From NCBI GenBank assembly GCA_934047225.1, contig OW203992.1:12575501-12639500 (forward strand): a stretch of 64,000 bases of DNA, written 5' to 3'. The notes beneath the pieces are model-generated. The model ran no database searches and was not told the origin of the DNA. It worked only from the letters and a program-made list of their open reading frames with translations. This document shows positions 1-9,637 of this stretch, one piece after another. The DNA is from Ypsolopha sequella (taxonomy: Eukaryota > Arthropoda > Insecta > Lepidoptera > Ypsolophidae). The stretch's first letter is position 1. Each line of letters opens with the position of its first letter. The position numbers and the translations under genes were made by a program.

Positions 1-514
1 CGTTAGATTTAGAAGCTCCTTGCTACAAGCTCCATGAACTCCAAAAATCAAAATCATGCAAAGGCACTCTTCTTTCCCCCCCAAACACCTATCTCAAAGG
101 GGGTCACCTCAGGCTCATGTCAATTGGGCTAGATCAGCTCAGAACAACCCAATGACCAACTGTGCCAAGCGACGTCTTCCTACACAAAGTCGCAAGGGCA
201 CAGAACACTTACTCTCGCAAGGGGTCCTATATAAGCAAGCAGTAGGCTAAGTACTAGAGTTCCGTTTGTCATCCTTCGGGTACGGAACCATAAAATACTT
301 TTGACTATGTACTTGTTTACTAGACCGCGTCGTTCGTTTGCTACTAAAAACCAGATGGCGCTACTTGTATATTACATCGCGATATCGTTTGATCTTCTTC
401 AAAATACATATAATTACATATATGTACTGTCACACAGAGTGTCTGAAAAATTTTCCATATTTTTGGAGGGATTTCTCCATTAAGAGGATCCTGAGGATTC
501 AGAAACACGGTAAT
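1..514. other. no gene seen; A+T-rich flank with a repeat-end fragment
   Basis: No convincing coding region. Around 258-295 there is a short fragment containing GGGTACGGAACCATAAAA, resembling one end of the dispersed repeat family seen complete at 850-1128. The rest is unassigned. Confidence 0.5.
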
Positions 515-1476
515 CAACCTATGAGGTACAAAGGGACCTTTAGGTTATGGTGAGACTCCGTTGTCCGTGCGTCCATCATAAACTCATAAATGTACCACCG
601 TTCATTTAAAATTGTTCAAAATACCTACTTCCAAAACAAAAGTGAGAAAAATAAAAACTGTTATCCTAAAAATACAATATGGGTATAAAATTCTAGATAC
701 TAAAAAGTCGATTTTAGATACTGGCATTGGCTTTTTTATCTTTAAAAAAACTACAAAAATATGTATGTCCCCTTATATCCGAAATTGGTCGACCGAAAAA
801 TATATAAATTTAAATTTAAAAAAATGGGCACAAATGAGAAATATTAAAACCGGCCAAGTGCGAGTCGGACTCGCGCACGAAGGGTTCCGTACCATTATCT
901 ATAAAAATCACGTTTGTTGTAAGGGAGCCCCCTTTAATATTTATTTTCCTGTTTTTTAGTGTTTGTTGTTATAGCGGCAACAAAAATACATCATCTGTGA
1001 AAATTTCAACTGTCTAACTATCACGGTTCATGAGATACAGCCTGTTGACAGACGGACAGACAGACGGACAGCGGAGTCTTAGTAATAGGGTCCTGTTGGT
1101 TACCCTTTGGGTACGGAACCCTAAAAAAAGAAGTAAAATAAATTGAAAACATATTATATAAAAATACAATATGGGTATCAAATTGTAGGTATTAAAGAGC
1201 TAATTGTATAAATATATAGTTTAGCTATACACTTATTAGTTGCATCTATTTCGAGAGATCTTTGAAAACCACAAAAAATGTATGTGCCCTCTCCCTTATC
1301 TCCAAAACTGGTGGACCGAAAAATGTAAAAAAAAATATGGTAATAAGTGTTTACATAAAGATTACAGGAAAAAAATAGCGGTTGAGAAATTCACAAAAAA
1401 ATATATCAAAATTTAATTTATCATTCACGATATGGAACCCTAGGTACGCGAGTCTGACTCTCACTTGGCCGGTTTT
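515..1476 (-). repeat. long dispersed repeat with a shorter related element nested inside
   Basis: The right end (about 1432-1476) reads as the reverse complement of the family end ACCGGCCAAGTGCGAGTC, and the left part carries GGTGAGACTCCGTTGTCCG, a motif repeated at 45,370. Internal text (CAATATGGGTAT; CCCCTTATATCC or CCCTTATCTCC followed by a GACCGAAAAAT block) occurs twice, on both sides of the insert at 850-1128. This suggests one element split by, or partly duplicated around, a shorter relative. No coding capacity. Class uncertain. Confidence 0.55.
850..1128 (+). repeat. short dispersed (lepidopteran-type) non-autonomous repeat, copy 1
   Basis: Starts ACCGGCCAAGTGCGAGTCGG and ends GGGTACGGAACCCTAAAA. 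A near-full-length copy lies in reverse orientation at 60,233-60,507, sharing the whole internal order: the GGGAGCCCCC block, TATAGCGGCAACAAAAATAC, the ATGAGATACAGCCTG block and the GACAGACGGACAG run. I know these end sequences from memory as very common in Lepidoptera; the transposon class is not decided here. The short reading frame across it is not a gene. Confidence 0.75.
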
Positions 1477-1810
1477 TTGAGCGTGCAACTATGACGCCTG
1501 CCTTATTTTATAATTTTTAATTAATTTTGATTTGAAAGATCCTACGTGGATATTTTTATACTAAAGTAATCTAAAAAGTGTTGTGTGTGAATATTACCCC
1601 GATATTGGGGTTCTTTCCACCTACAAGAAGACTTAGCGCTACCGACTCAACGACTCTGGAGAGCTGCCTCCAGATTTCGCACTGCCCTTATTCTGCAGAA
1701 TCCAGACTTTTCCTGCCATTTCATCAGAAGAACAACAAGGACAGTGGTAAGTTATTGAAACAGCATAATACCACCGCATAATAGATAGCCCCGCTTATGT
1801 AGTGCATCAG
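1477..1810. other. no gene seen
   Basis: Unassigned sequence. A non-repetitive stretch at about 1620-1755 ends in a donor-like GTGGTAAGT, but no matching acceptor or recognisable peptide was found, so no exon is called. Confidence 0.4.
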
Positions 1811-1812
1811 GG

Positions 1813-1989
1813 ATGTTTGCGGCGTATCAAACTGATGGCTTTGCGACCATAATTCGCAAAAAGATCGCATCCCTGATTCGCAGGACGCGGGACAGTCCCA
1901 ACACCATCCTGGAGACTGTAGCCGACAGATTTACGTCGCCACTATGGAGGTGCTCTGTACGGAGAGTGATCATGGAGACCTTCGGGTCT
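1813..1989 (+). pseudogene. remnant of a non-LTR retrotransposon reverse-transcriptase C-terminus
   Basis: The frame reads FAAYQTDGFATIIRKKIASL, then IRRTRDSPNTIL and ADRFTSPLW. From memory this resembles the extreme C-terminal tail after the reverse-transcriptase domain of insect LINEs, where a basic RKK..SL...R.SPN/TN.IL motif is typical. Only about 60 residues remain and no catalytic part is present. The frame runs directly into a small inverted-repeat element at 1986-2142, which appears to have truncated it. The family match rests on motif recognition only. Confidence 0.5.
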
Positions 1990-2142
1990 ACCGCGTAATT
2001 CTCATTTTCATCAACATCAACTTGAGATTGAAATTTGACGTGCGTGCGACGACGCCCGCCTAACATGCCATCTCTTTTGCACGCGTTGAATTTCGCATGC
2101 ATTTGCTTGAAGTCGATACAAATGAGAATTACGCGGTAGAGC
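1986..2142. mobile_element. small inverted-repeat (MITE/fold-back) element
   Basis: TCTACCGCGTAATTCTCATT at the left is matched by its exact reverse complement at about 2121-2141, with further imperfect pairing inward. Total length is about 155 bp with no coding capacity. It interrupts the LINE remnant upstream. No clear target duplication was identified. Confidence 0.65.
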
Positions 2143-2335
2143 CCCTGCTCATCTCCTTGATCGCTCATAGTGTTTTTGTTTTTGTATAGTTATTAAGTAT
2201 TGTTAGGGTTTTGTGTTTATATGTTTTTTTTTCCTTTTAAGTAACCTGCTATTAAGTCTACTAACATTCTATGGATTCCAATCAAGTACCGCTACCGTTT
2301 GTGCACGATGGCAAGAGTCCTTCCATTGAGCTGTA

Positions 2336-2482
2336 ACTCCCAAAGTAATAATGCACATACAAATCTTCGCCACTGTTCGGCAAAGTTCGTATTTCCTTAC
2401 ACTTTCTATACAAGCAACAAGGTCACGTGGTACGCGCGGTCGCGCGGCTGTAGATTTGCATGCGCATTATTACTTTGGGAGT
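2336..2482. mobile_element. 147-bp inverted-repeat element (MITE)
   Basis: Terminal inverted repeats begin ACTCCCAAAGTAATAATGC and end GCATTATTACTTTGGGAGT, extending imperfectly to about 31 bp. The centre is short and non-coding. No convincing target duplication. Confidence 0.75.
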
Positions 2483-2617
2483 ACTGTATGTTGCAGTGAA
2501 AAACGGCCAGCGCGCTACGTTGACATGAGGTTCCATGGTACCAATAGCCTGATAGCTGGTGTCAAAATACCTGGATACTGGAGTTTAGTAATGGCTCATG
2601 TTTCAATATGATTGATA

Positions 2618-2820
2618 CAGGGTGTTAAAATGAAGTTGCGGAAGCTGGAAACTGGCGATAGAATTCGTCCATACAAACAACTTTTCGTGAAAAAAAAATC
2701 GAGAAATCGAAAAAAACTAACTTTTCGCGATGCGATGGTTGGCTTGATAGTAAAAGTTGTTCGTATGGATGAGTACTATCACCCAGTTTCCAGCTTCCGC
2801 AAGTTCATCTTAACACCCAG
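2618..2820. mobile_element. 203-bp Tc1/mariner-type MITE, copy 1
   Basis: Ends CAGGGTGTTAAAATGAAGTT and its near reverse complement AACTTCATCTTAACACCCAG are seen at both sides, and long inner arms (GCGGAAGCTGGAAACTGG and complement) give arms over 40 bp. TA dinucleotides flank both ends (2616-2617 and 2821-2822), as expected of the Tc1/mariner superfamily. A diverged copy is at 17,548-17,758. Non-coding. Confidence 0.75.
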
Positions 2821-2870
2821 TACATGAGTAAGCACCCACTCACAAGGTCAGGTAGTAGAACACCTGGCGG

Positions 2871-4176
2871 TGTCACGTGTGTAGGTGATAAAGTATTAAT
2901 ACACACGCAAACAATTAAATATTAATTTATTAAAAAAAAGAGAATATGTAAATTAGGTTAAGTTACTTAATATGTAATTTTTTTAAAAACAAGATGTGAG
3001 ACGGTAAAAAAAATAGTTTCTCAGGGTGAGGGTGGTTTCAGTCTTAAGTCTTTCTGGTTTTACCCGCACTGGCACTATACCGCACTTCCCTCGTAGATGT
3101 AGTTGACAAAGTCGTGCAGTAGGGTTGGCACGACTGTTCCGGTTCGTGAAATCAAGTTTCTCAGTAGGTCTCCAGGCAGGCACTAGTTGCAGTAGTCACT
3201 GGATGAACTCAGCCGTAGAATTTGTAGATTCCGGTCAGTAGATATTTTGTTCCGGTTCGTGAAACCTGGAATCCGGTTGAAGATTGGACCGTTACTAAAG
3301 TATCCAGTTGTTTCCCTTGACTGCAACATCTTTTGCTAGCAAGAATAGCAATTCGTAGAGGTAATGCGGCAAGGTGCTAATTACAATAAAATGCATCAAT
3401 GATGTGGCAGTCAAGGTTTGAGCAGAAGGACATTGCTAGTGATAAAAAAATGAGACAGTGAATTAATGCTGTATAGATGCATATGAAATATTATAATGAA
3501 ATGAAATTCTACTCGACTAATGAAATAATAATGTGTAAGCTAGCCCATAGATTTATTTAATGATTTACATGAATGTTATTATGATCATAGATTAAGAAAA
3601 CAATAGTACTAATGGACGAGCTAGATAATAGATTTAAATTTAGGCACAGACTATGAACATGATATGAACTAATAACGATAACGTCACCATTTCTACATGA
3701 AATTTAGCTACAATGACAGTAAACAATTGTGAGCAATGAAATAAAATTCAATATGTAATACATACCAACGATAAAACACTTTTAGGCAAAAACATAGTTG
3801 GATGACATGACAAGGTCATGGCAGTAATTACGACGAGAAATTTGTACTTAGCAATTAAAGCAATAAACACACAACTTACCCAAAGTTGGGATAAGACACT
3901 ATAACAGTATTCACAAATATACGTAGCAAAAGACAAATAAAAAAGAATTTGATAAATCAGCCACAAAGTATTCGACCGTTCCGTAAAGGTCAATGGACGA
4001 ATGCGTTCTCCTCTCGCGGCTCCGAAACGTTCTCGAGATTTGAATTTGAAATACGAGTTTGCACGAGTTTGTCCGATCATTTACGAAGCAGCGTTTAGTA
4101 TTTGCTTTAGTTAATTTTGGTTTTATTTTAAGGTATATTTTTTATCAATAATGTTTATGATGTAGACAACGTCACA
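2871..4176 (-). repeat. Gypsy 3' LTR
   Basis: 1,306 bp, TG...CA bounded on either strand. It matches 9638-10,943 base for base by eye. In element orientation the U3 side is at 4176. A 110-codon ATG frame (3748-4080, minus) lies in the U3 half and is repeated in the other LTR; it has hydrophobic stretches but no recognisable domain and is not called a gene. Confidence 0.95.
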
Positions 4177-4190
4177 GTACCCCCTCTCAT
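4177..4190 (-). other. Gypsy polypurine tract
   Basis: On the element strand ATGAGAGGGGGTAC abuts the 3' LTR. A purine run at this position primes plus-strand DNA synthesis in LTR elements. Confidence 0.75.
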
Positions 4191-4502
4191 AGGTTAGGAT
4201 TTTACCTACGTAAAATACGTCTGACTTAATAACCTGCTTGAGTAACAGCACACATTCCTTCTTCCTCAACATACTTCCTCACTTAAAAACCTTTCATACG
4301 TCATAATCATTGCAAGCAAACATAAATATAAAGTTAACATTAAGTTTGCATCTTTTATTATTGAGTTATCGAAATAAGTTATCCTTCGATCACTCGCTGT
4401 AACTCAAACAAAGATGAAAATTGATTAATGTCTATCGACCTTTAAACAGGTACGGCCTCGAGACAAAAATAGTTTCAGTCAGTGATAAAGGGTAAAAGTA
4501 CG
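4191..4502 (-). other. Gypsy 3' untranslated region
   Basis: About 310 bases between the pol stop and the polypurine tract without a long open frame. An envelope gene would be expected here in an errantivirus; none is present. Confidence 0.7.
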
Positions 4503-7500
4503 CTATTCTTTATAATTTTGAAATTTTATGTCTTTGATATGCCAGGCTCCTAAATCACGGCCAGTCATGGTCTCTAAAACATAGACTAACGGAGACAATT
4601 TGCGTTTCACGCGGCACTTTTCAAACTTAGGTGCGAGCTTTTTAGTAAGGAAGGCTTCTTTATCACTTTGAAAGAAACACCTTTTCCAAACAATATCACC
4701 GACCTGAAATTCAACATGCTTTCGTCTTAGGTTGTAACGTTGAGCTGTTTTCTGATGACTGTCCCAGAGGGTAGTTTGGACTTTGTTAAAAACGTTGGCT
4801 AGGTGCCCTAAGTTTTCCGCATAAGCATCACGTGGTAGAAATGTGAGCTCATTCGGAACATCATTTTCTAGGTAATGTGATCCACACGTCACCAATTCAC
4901 GTCCATGAACTAGAAAGGACGGAGTATAGCCTGTGACTTCATTTACAGAGTTATTCATTGCAAATTGAATTTTAGGTAAGTTTATATCCCAGGATCTGTG
5001 GTCATCCTGCACAAAAGTAGCGATAGCAGTGATCACAGTTTTATTGTATCTTTCTACTGTGTTAACTTGGGGAGTATATTTGGGAGTCAGATGAACATTT
5101 GGTATTTTATACTTAGAAAGAACATTATTCAGTTCTCGACTAACAAATTGACATCCATTGTCCATTATAACAGTCTGGGGAATGCCATGAACCATAAAAA
5201 CATTGTCTTCTAGTATCTTAGACACAGTTTCAGCTGTTGCTCGACGCAAGGGAAACAATAGACAGTATTTAGAAAAACAACACACTACTACTAGAATATA
5301 GCAATGCTGTTTTCTGCTGTTGGGCAATGGGCCAACTAGATCAACTGATATGGTCTGAAAGGGACGAGAACAATCCTTAGGTCTACCCATCTTACCCAGC
5401 GTACCGTGTGTGGCATGTTTGTAGGCTAGACATGTCTCACAGCTGGTTACATACTTTACTACGTCAGCATACATTCCGGGCCAGAAGAATTTAAGTGCTA
5501 AGCGTTTGTGTGTTTTAAAAACACCGAAATGTGCTGAAATGATTTCAGAGTGATTTTTAGATATTATGTTATGACGTGATTCTTTAGGAATCACCTCCTT
5601 CCAGTTGAACTCTGTGGTTAGAGCGTTCTTGTTTTTAACGTATTTATAGAGAACGTTACCCTCAACCCGGTAATCAGGAAAGCTAGCTGGCGAGTTTACA
5701 CAGCCGTTGTAGATGTTGAGGTACCAAGTATCAGAAGTCTTGGGTGCTGAAGCGGGAGAAGATGTTGTAGCATGAGAAGATACAGAAGTTGGGGAAGAGG
5801 AAGAAACCACAGCAACTGGGACAGCTCTTGATAGGGCATCAGGTACGATATTGTCTTTTCCACGGCGGTGCATTATATTGAAATTGAACGAAGATAAGCG
5901 AACACCCCACCTAGCAAGGCGACCTGTTGGGTTTGTCAGTGAAAGAAACCACTTTAGAGCCGAGTGATCGGTGTAGACGGAGAACGTTTTACCGTTATCT
6001 AGATAACATCTCCAGTGCTCTAATGCAGTAAGCACAGCTAATGCTTCCCGCTCCGTCACGCTGTAGTTTCTTTCAGCTCCAGTCAAGGATTTGCTCATAA
6101 AAGCAACGGGGTGTTCGACTCCGTCAATCGTTTGGGAAAGTAAGGCACCGACGCCGTAATTACTCGCGTCAGTGTGTACCTCAAATGGATGGTCATAGTT
6201 TGGACAAGCTAATACAGGGGATTGGACTAGAAGTGACTTTAATTCGAGAAAAGCTTTATCAGCCTCAACAGTCCAGGCAAATGGAGGGGCATTCTTTTTA
6301 GTAGAAGTGAGAATGTTTAGTGGACCTGCCAAAGTACTGAAATTAGGAATAAAGCGTCTGTACCACGATGCCGTGCCTAAAAAACGTTTCAGCTCCTTCT
6401 TGGAAGTGGGTGTAGGGTAGTTTAAAATGGCTTCAACCTTTTTAGGGTCGGTGCGAAGACCTCTGCCATCAACGACATAACCAAGATAGTGAAGTTCACT
6501 CCTGAAAAACTGACATTTGTCAAGACCTATAGTCAAATTGGCTTGACGTAACTTGTCCAGGACACGCAGAAGTAAAGAAACGTGTTCTTCAAAGGAACTA
6601 CTAATCATAACGATGTCATCAAGGTACGCGAATGCCTTTAGGTCGAAATTACCAAACAGTTGGTCAACAAGACGTTGTTGAGTTGCAGGTGCATTTGTCA
6701 ATCCGAACGGGGTAGTTTTGAAACGGAGTGAACCACGACCTGGAATGTAAAATGCGGTCTTATCTCGATCCTCCTCAGCAATAGGAATTTGCCAGAATGC
6801 TTTAGAGAGGTCTACACTTGATAGATATTTAGCATCCCTAAGGTTATCTAGGATCTCTGACATATAGGGTAAGTTGTAAGCATCCTTTTTCGTCACAGAG
6901 TTGAGTTTTCTGCTATCAAGACAGAATCTGGGTTGACCGTTGCTCTTGTATACAATAAGAACTGGTGACGACCAAGCACTTTCACATGGCTCAATAACAT
7001 CAAGACCCAGCATTTCGTCAACTTGTTCAGTTAAAATCCGCTGTTTTTCCGGAGACATGCGGTAATAACGCTGTCGAATCGGATGAGCGTCACCGGTATC
7101 GATACGATGTGTAATCAAGTCAGTTCTGCCTAGACCTTTTTGATCAAAAGAGATTTCTTCGAACTGGCTTATTACGCTGTCAGCGATAAGTTTTTGAGAT
7201 TCTTCTAAATTATCATAGTTTTGAATAAATTTAGAAGATTTGTCAGCAATTTCGGATAATTTAGAGTCCCAAGAAGACAAATAACTTACACAATTCAAAT
7301 ATTTCGGACAAATATTGAATTCATTCCAGAAGTCAACACCCAGAATAAGAGATGTGTTAATCTCTGGAATCACATGAGCTTTAATTACTCTAAGGTTACA
7401 TTCAAACAGAACGGGTAGAAGAATATATCCGATTGAAGAAATCCTTTGTCCACCGGCAGCAGTAACAAAGATAGTCTGATCAGTGCAAAGAGTAAGTCCG

Positions 7501-7751
7501 TAATTAACTAGTTCTTTATGCGAGTTATTTCCTAATATTGAAACAACAGCACCAGAATCTAATAATCCATACATGTTTAATGACTCGCAGTTATTAATAT
7601 TTACTTTCACAAAGGGACGCGGATCATCAATAGGCTTAGAGTGTAAGATTGTAGCAACAGAGTAGGTTTTAAAAAAATTGGTTATAAAATTAAGCCATTG
7701 TTGCCATTCCGATTGGTCAAAATGTTTGCTACAATCACCTACTAGTTTTTT
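4503..7751 (-). CDS. pol: Gypsy Pol polyprotein (protease-RT-RNase H-integrase)
   Basis: Makes the enzymes that copy the element RNA into DNA and integrate it. The frame has no ATG at its head and is entered by -1 frameshifting at 7745-7751, giving about 1,083 residues. Numbering from the GTG codon at 7610: aspartic protease LLDSGA at 16-21; RT with SSVDLSKAFW (first Asp 267) and AYLDD 328-332; RNase H TDAS (481), E521, TDHS (548) and PDALSR (591); integrase zinc finger H694/H701/C724/C727; catalytic triad D757, D817 and E853. All expected catalytic residues are present and there is no internal stop. The long LTRs and TGGCGCC primer site recall Osvaldo/Ulysses-like elements from memory, but the clade is not established. 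Confidence 0.93.
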   Translation of the reverse strand, partial: KKLVGDCSKHFDQSEWQQWLNFITNFFKTYSVATILHSKPIDDPRPFVKVNINNCESLNMYGLLDSGAVVSILGNNSHKELVNYGLTLCTDQTIFVTAAGGQRISSIGYILLPVLFECNLRVIKAHVIPEINTSLILGVDFWNEFNICPKYLNCVSYLSSWDSKLSEIADKSSKFIQNYDNLEESQKLIADSVISQFEEISFDQKGLGRTDLITHRIDTGDAHPIRQRYYRMSPEKQRILTEQVDEMLGLDVIEPCESAWSSPVLIVYKSNGQPRFCLDSRKLNSVTKKDAYNLPYMSEILDNLRDAKYLSSVDLSKAFWQIPIAEEDRDKTAFYIPGRGSLRFKTTPFGLTNAPATQQRLVDQLFGNFDLKAFAYLDDIVMISSSFEEHVSLLLRVLDKLRQANLTIGLDKCQFFRSELHYLGYVVDGRGLRTDPKKVEAILNYPTPTSKKELKRFLGTASWYRRFIPNFSTLAGPLNILTSTKKNAPPFAWTVEADKAFLELKSLLVQSPVLACPNYDHPFEVHTDASNYGVGALLSQTIDGVEHPVAFMSKSLTGAERNYSVTEREALAVLTALEHWRCYLDNGKTFSVYTDHSALKWFLSLTNPTGRLARWGVRLSSFNFNIMHRRGKDNIVPDALSRAVPVAVVSSSSPTSVSSHATTSSPASAPKTSDTWYLNIYNGCVNSPASFPDYRVEGNVLYKYVKNKNALTTEFNWKEVIPKESRHNIISKNHSEIISAHFGVFKTHKRLALKFFWPGMYADVVKYVTSCETCLAYKHATHGTLGKMGRPKDCSRPFQTISVDLVGPLPNSRKQHCYILVVVCCFSKYCLLFPLRRATAETVSKILEDNVFMVHGIPQTVIMDNGCQFVSRELNNVLSKYKIPNVHLTPKYTPQVNTVERYNKTVITAIATFVQDDHRSWDINLPKIQFAMNNSVNEVTGYTPSFLVHGRELVTCGSHYLENDVPNELTFLPRDAYAENLGHLANVFNKVQTTLWDSHQKTAQRYNLRRKHVEFQVGDIVWKRCFFQSDKEAFLTKKLAPKFEKCRVKRKLSPLVYVLETMTGRDLGAWHIKDIKFQNYKE
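7742..7751 (-). other. -1 ribosomal frameshift site joining gag and pol
   Basis: On the coding strand the gag end reads TCA AAA AAC TAG. The heptamer A AAA AAC is a canonical X XXY YYZ slippery sequence in the correct register, directly before the gag stop TAG. The pol frame is -1 relative to gag and is open from 7757, just past its own upstream TAG, so slippage here leads straight into pol. A downstream stimulatory structure was not determined. Confidence 0.85.
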
Positions 7752-9148
7752 GAGTCCCTATGATTTGGGTAATTAGGAGGTTTCTGACAATCAGGACAAT
7801 CTGGGTAAGTGACGTCCTTTTTACCACACTTGAAGCAGAGAGGAAAACGTGGCTCTTTGCACTCTTTCAGTTTGTGTCCATCGGAACGACACCTGGGACA
7901 ATATTTCGGTCTGATCGGTATTGAGTTGTAATCATTCTCAATAGCGTTTACTGCAGGTATGGGTTTTTTAAAGGCATAGCTCTCACTATTTTTATTAGGA
8001 TAGTTGTATTTATAGCCGAAGTTTTGTTTACTATTTTGACTGTTCTGTGGTGTGTAATTATTATATTTATTAGAATAGTTACTCGTGGAAGGCCTGTTGT
8101 ACGCGAACTCAGGAGCAAGGGTGTCCGAATGAACTTTGGGAGGTTCTCGAAATTGAGAAAATCGGGATTGGTAGTTTTCGTAATTCCGGCACAGGGAACG
8201 TAGTCCATCAATGGATTTAATCTCACCACAGCAAGCTAATGTATTAGCGTAACACGGTCTTATATTGTGTAGCAATATTTCTAATTTATCCTGCTCTGAA
8301 ATAGGTTTCGAAAGGCGGGAGAACATACCATGCATTATTGAAAGGTAGATATTAATGTTTTCAGATTCACCCTGAGTACGATTGCGTATTTCAAGGGACA
8401 TACGGTAATCATAATCGACCACGTCGAAATCTTGTTCAAGACGAATTAGCAAATCATCCCAATTGTCGACTTCGTCCTTAATACCTCTGAACCAATGGAG
8501 TGCGTCTTCAGTAAAAATGTCATAGGCCGTAGAAAACATTTTAGCTTCAGACACATTTTTAGCCTCCTGAAACTCCTTGATGCGTTGTATGAACGAGCGA
8601 ACGCAAGTTTTACCATCATATTTTAGTTTTTGGATGTCAGAGTTAATGCTCCTGTCACAATTGACTGAAATTGTAATATTATCGGGGGTGAAGCCAGGTT
8701 TGACGCTAGTATGCGAAGAGGACTCGCTTGTCTCCTGAGATTGAGAAGAAGTTAATTCCAAGAAAACGCTATAGGAATCGTTAAATGACTTTGTTGCTTT
8801 TTCTAGTGATGAACTATGTTCAGTAGTTAATGGCTTAACCACTCTAGGTATCCGATGATAAAGGTGATTCAAAATTGCCCGAGTTCTGTTGATAAGACTA
8901 TCAGATAAACCTGATTTTAACAATTCTAAATTCAACGCAACTTTTGTAAGACATTCCTTTATTCCTGCCAGATCTTCCGTAAACTCGTAACATGAGTCAA
9001 GAATTTCCTCTGCAGGAAATTTTTGAGTCGTTTTATTAACCTGACGTCGCAACTCCATGACTGTCTCAGATGGAACCTCTCCTCTTATAGCCACTTCATA
9101 CAAAAGCTCAGATTTTTGTAGGAGAAAATATTTAATAGGGTACGCCAT
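7742..9148 (-). CDS. gag: Gypsy Gag polyprotein
   Basis: A 468-residue structural protein starting at ATG (9146-9148). The middle has the retrotransposon capsid signature (ALHWFRG at roughly residue 210, followed by a WDDLLIRLEQDF block). The C-terminus has one complete CCHC zinc knuckle (C417-x2-C-x4-H-x4-C430) and a second (C438-C451) in which valine replaces the histidine. It packages element RNA into virus-like particles. A short Asn/Tyr-rich linker precedes the knuckles. The frame ends at TAG 7742-7744, immediately after the slippery site. No internal stop or frameshift was seen. Confidence 0.9.
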   Translation of the reverse strand: MAYPIKYFLLQKSELLYEVAIRGEVPSETVMELRRQVNKTTQKFPAEEILDSCYEFTEDLAGIKECLTKVALNLELLKSGLSDSLINRTRAILNHLYHRIPRVVKPLTTEHSSSLEKATKSFNDSYSVFLELTSSQSQETSESSSHTSVKPGFTPDNITISVNCDRSINSDIQKLKYDGKTCVRSFIQRIKEFQEAKNVSEAKMFSTAYDIFTEDALHWFRGIKDEVDNWDDLLIRLEQDFDVVDYDYRMSLEIRNRTQGESENINIYLSIMHGMFSRLSKPISEQDKLEILLHNIRPCYANTLACCGEIKSIDGLRSLCRNYENYQSRFSQFREPPKVHSDTLAPEFAYNRPSTSNYSNKYNNYTPQNSQNSKQNFGYKYNYPNKNSESYAFKKPIPAVNAIENDYNSIPIRPKYCPRCRSDGHKLKECKEPRFPLCFKCGKKDVTYPDCPDCQKPPNYPNHRDSKN

Positions 9149-9617
9149 ATTGAAAAATTAAGGTTATTTTATTTCCAATTATAAAATCGTCACCAAATTT
9201 AGGTAAGTTGTGTAGATATTAGAATACAATAAATAATTGTTTTTGATATTAATAAAATTTTGGTATAAACCTAGTAGCAAGCGGTCCAGTTCTGTTACAA
9301 ATATCAGATTTAACAGAACGAAAGTGTTTTTCTTTTCATGAAAGTTGATGAAAACCAAATAAAAATATGAAAATGAATCAGCTTTCAACTGATGCGTAGT
9401 ATACAGAAAAATTTGTATAATGTAGGTAGGTACACAATATAAAATTAAATACAGTAGGTAGGTAGGTACACAATATAAAATTAGAGAAGTTAGAACAAAA
9501 TTACTACGCTTCAGTTGAGGAAAACACGTGATCGTTTACAAAAATAAACCATGCAGACCATCACCAAAGAAAACAAATCAAAAAAAAGTTAAGCTAAAAC
9601 CAGAAAGACCAAGAACC
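9149..9617 (-). other. Gypsy 5' leader
   Basis: About 470 bases between gag and the primer-binding site, A+T-rich and without a credible gene. It contains a short direct duplication: the GTAGGTAGGTACACAATA unit at about 9423 and again at about 9457. Confidence 0.7.
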
Positions 9618-9635
9618 ATCTAAGTTTGGGCGCCA
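9618..9635 (-). other. Gypsy primer-binding site
   Basis: Two bases inside the 5' LTR the element strand reads TGGCGCCCAAACTTAG. The TGGCGCC start is a common tRNA 3'-end complement in LTR elements. The tRNA was not identified. Confidence 0.75.
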
Positions 9636-9637
9636 TT

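Noticed and set aside
1578..1781. Possible exon ending in GTGGTAAGT
   Set aside because: No recognisable peptide, no acceptor, and a single donor-like motif is not enough.
2983..3183. 66-codon minus frame in both Gypsy LTRs
   Set aside because: Short, no domain, identical only because the LTRs are identical.
4177..4502. Envelope gene of an endogenous retrovirus downstream of Gypsy pol
   Set aside because: Only about 325 non-coding bases separate pol from the LTR.
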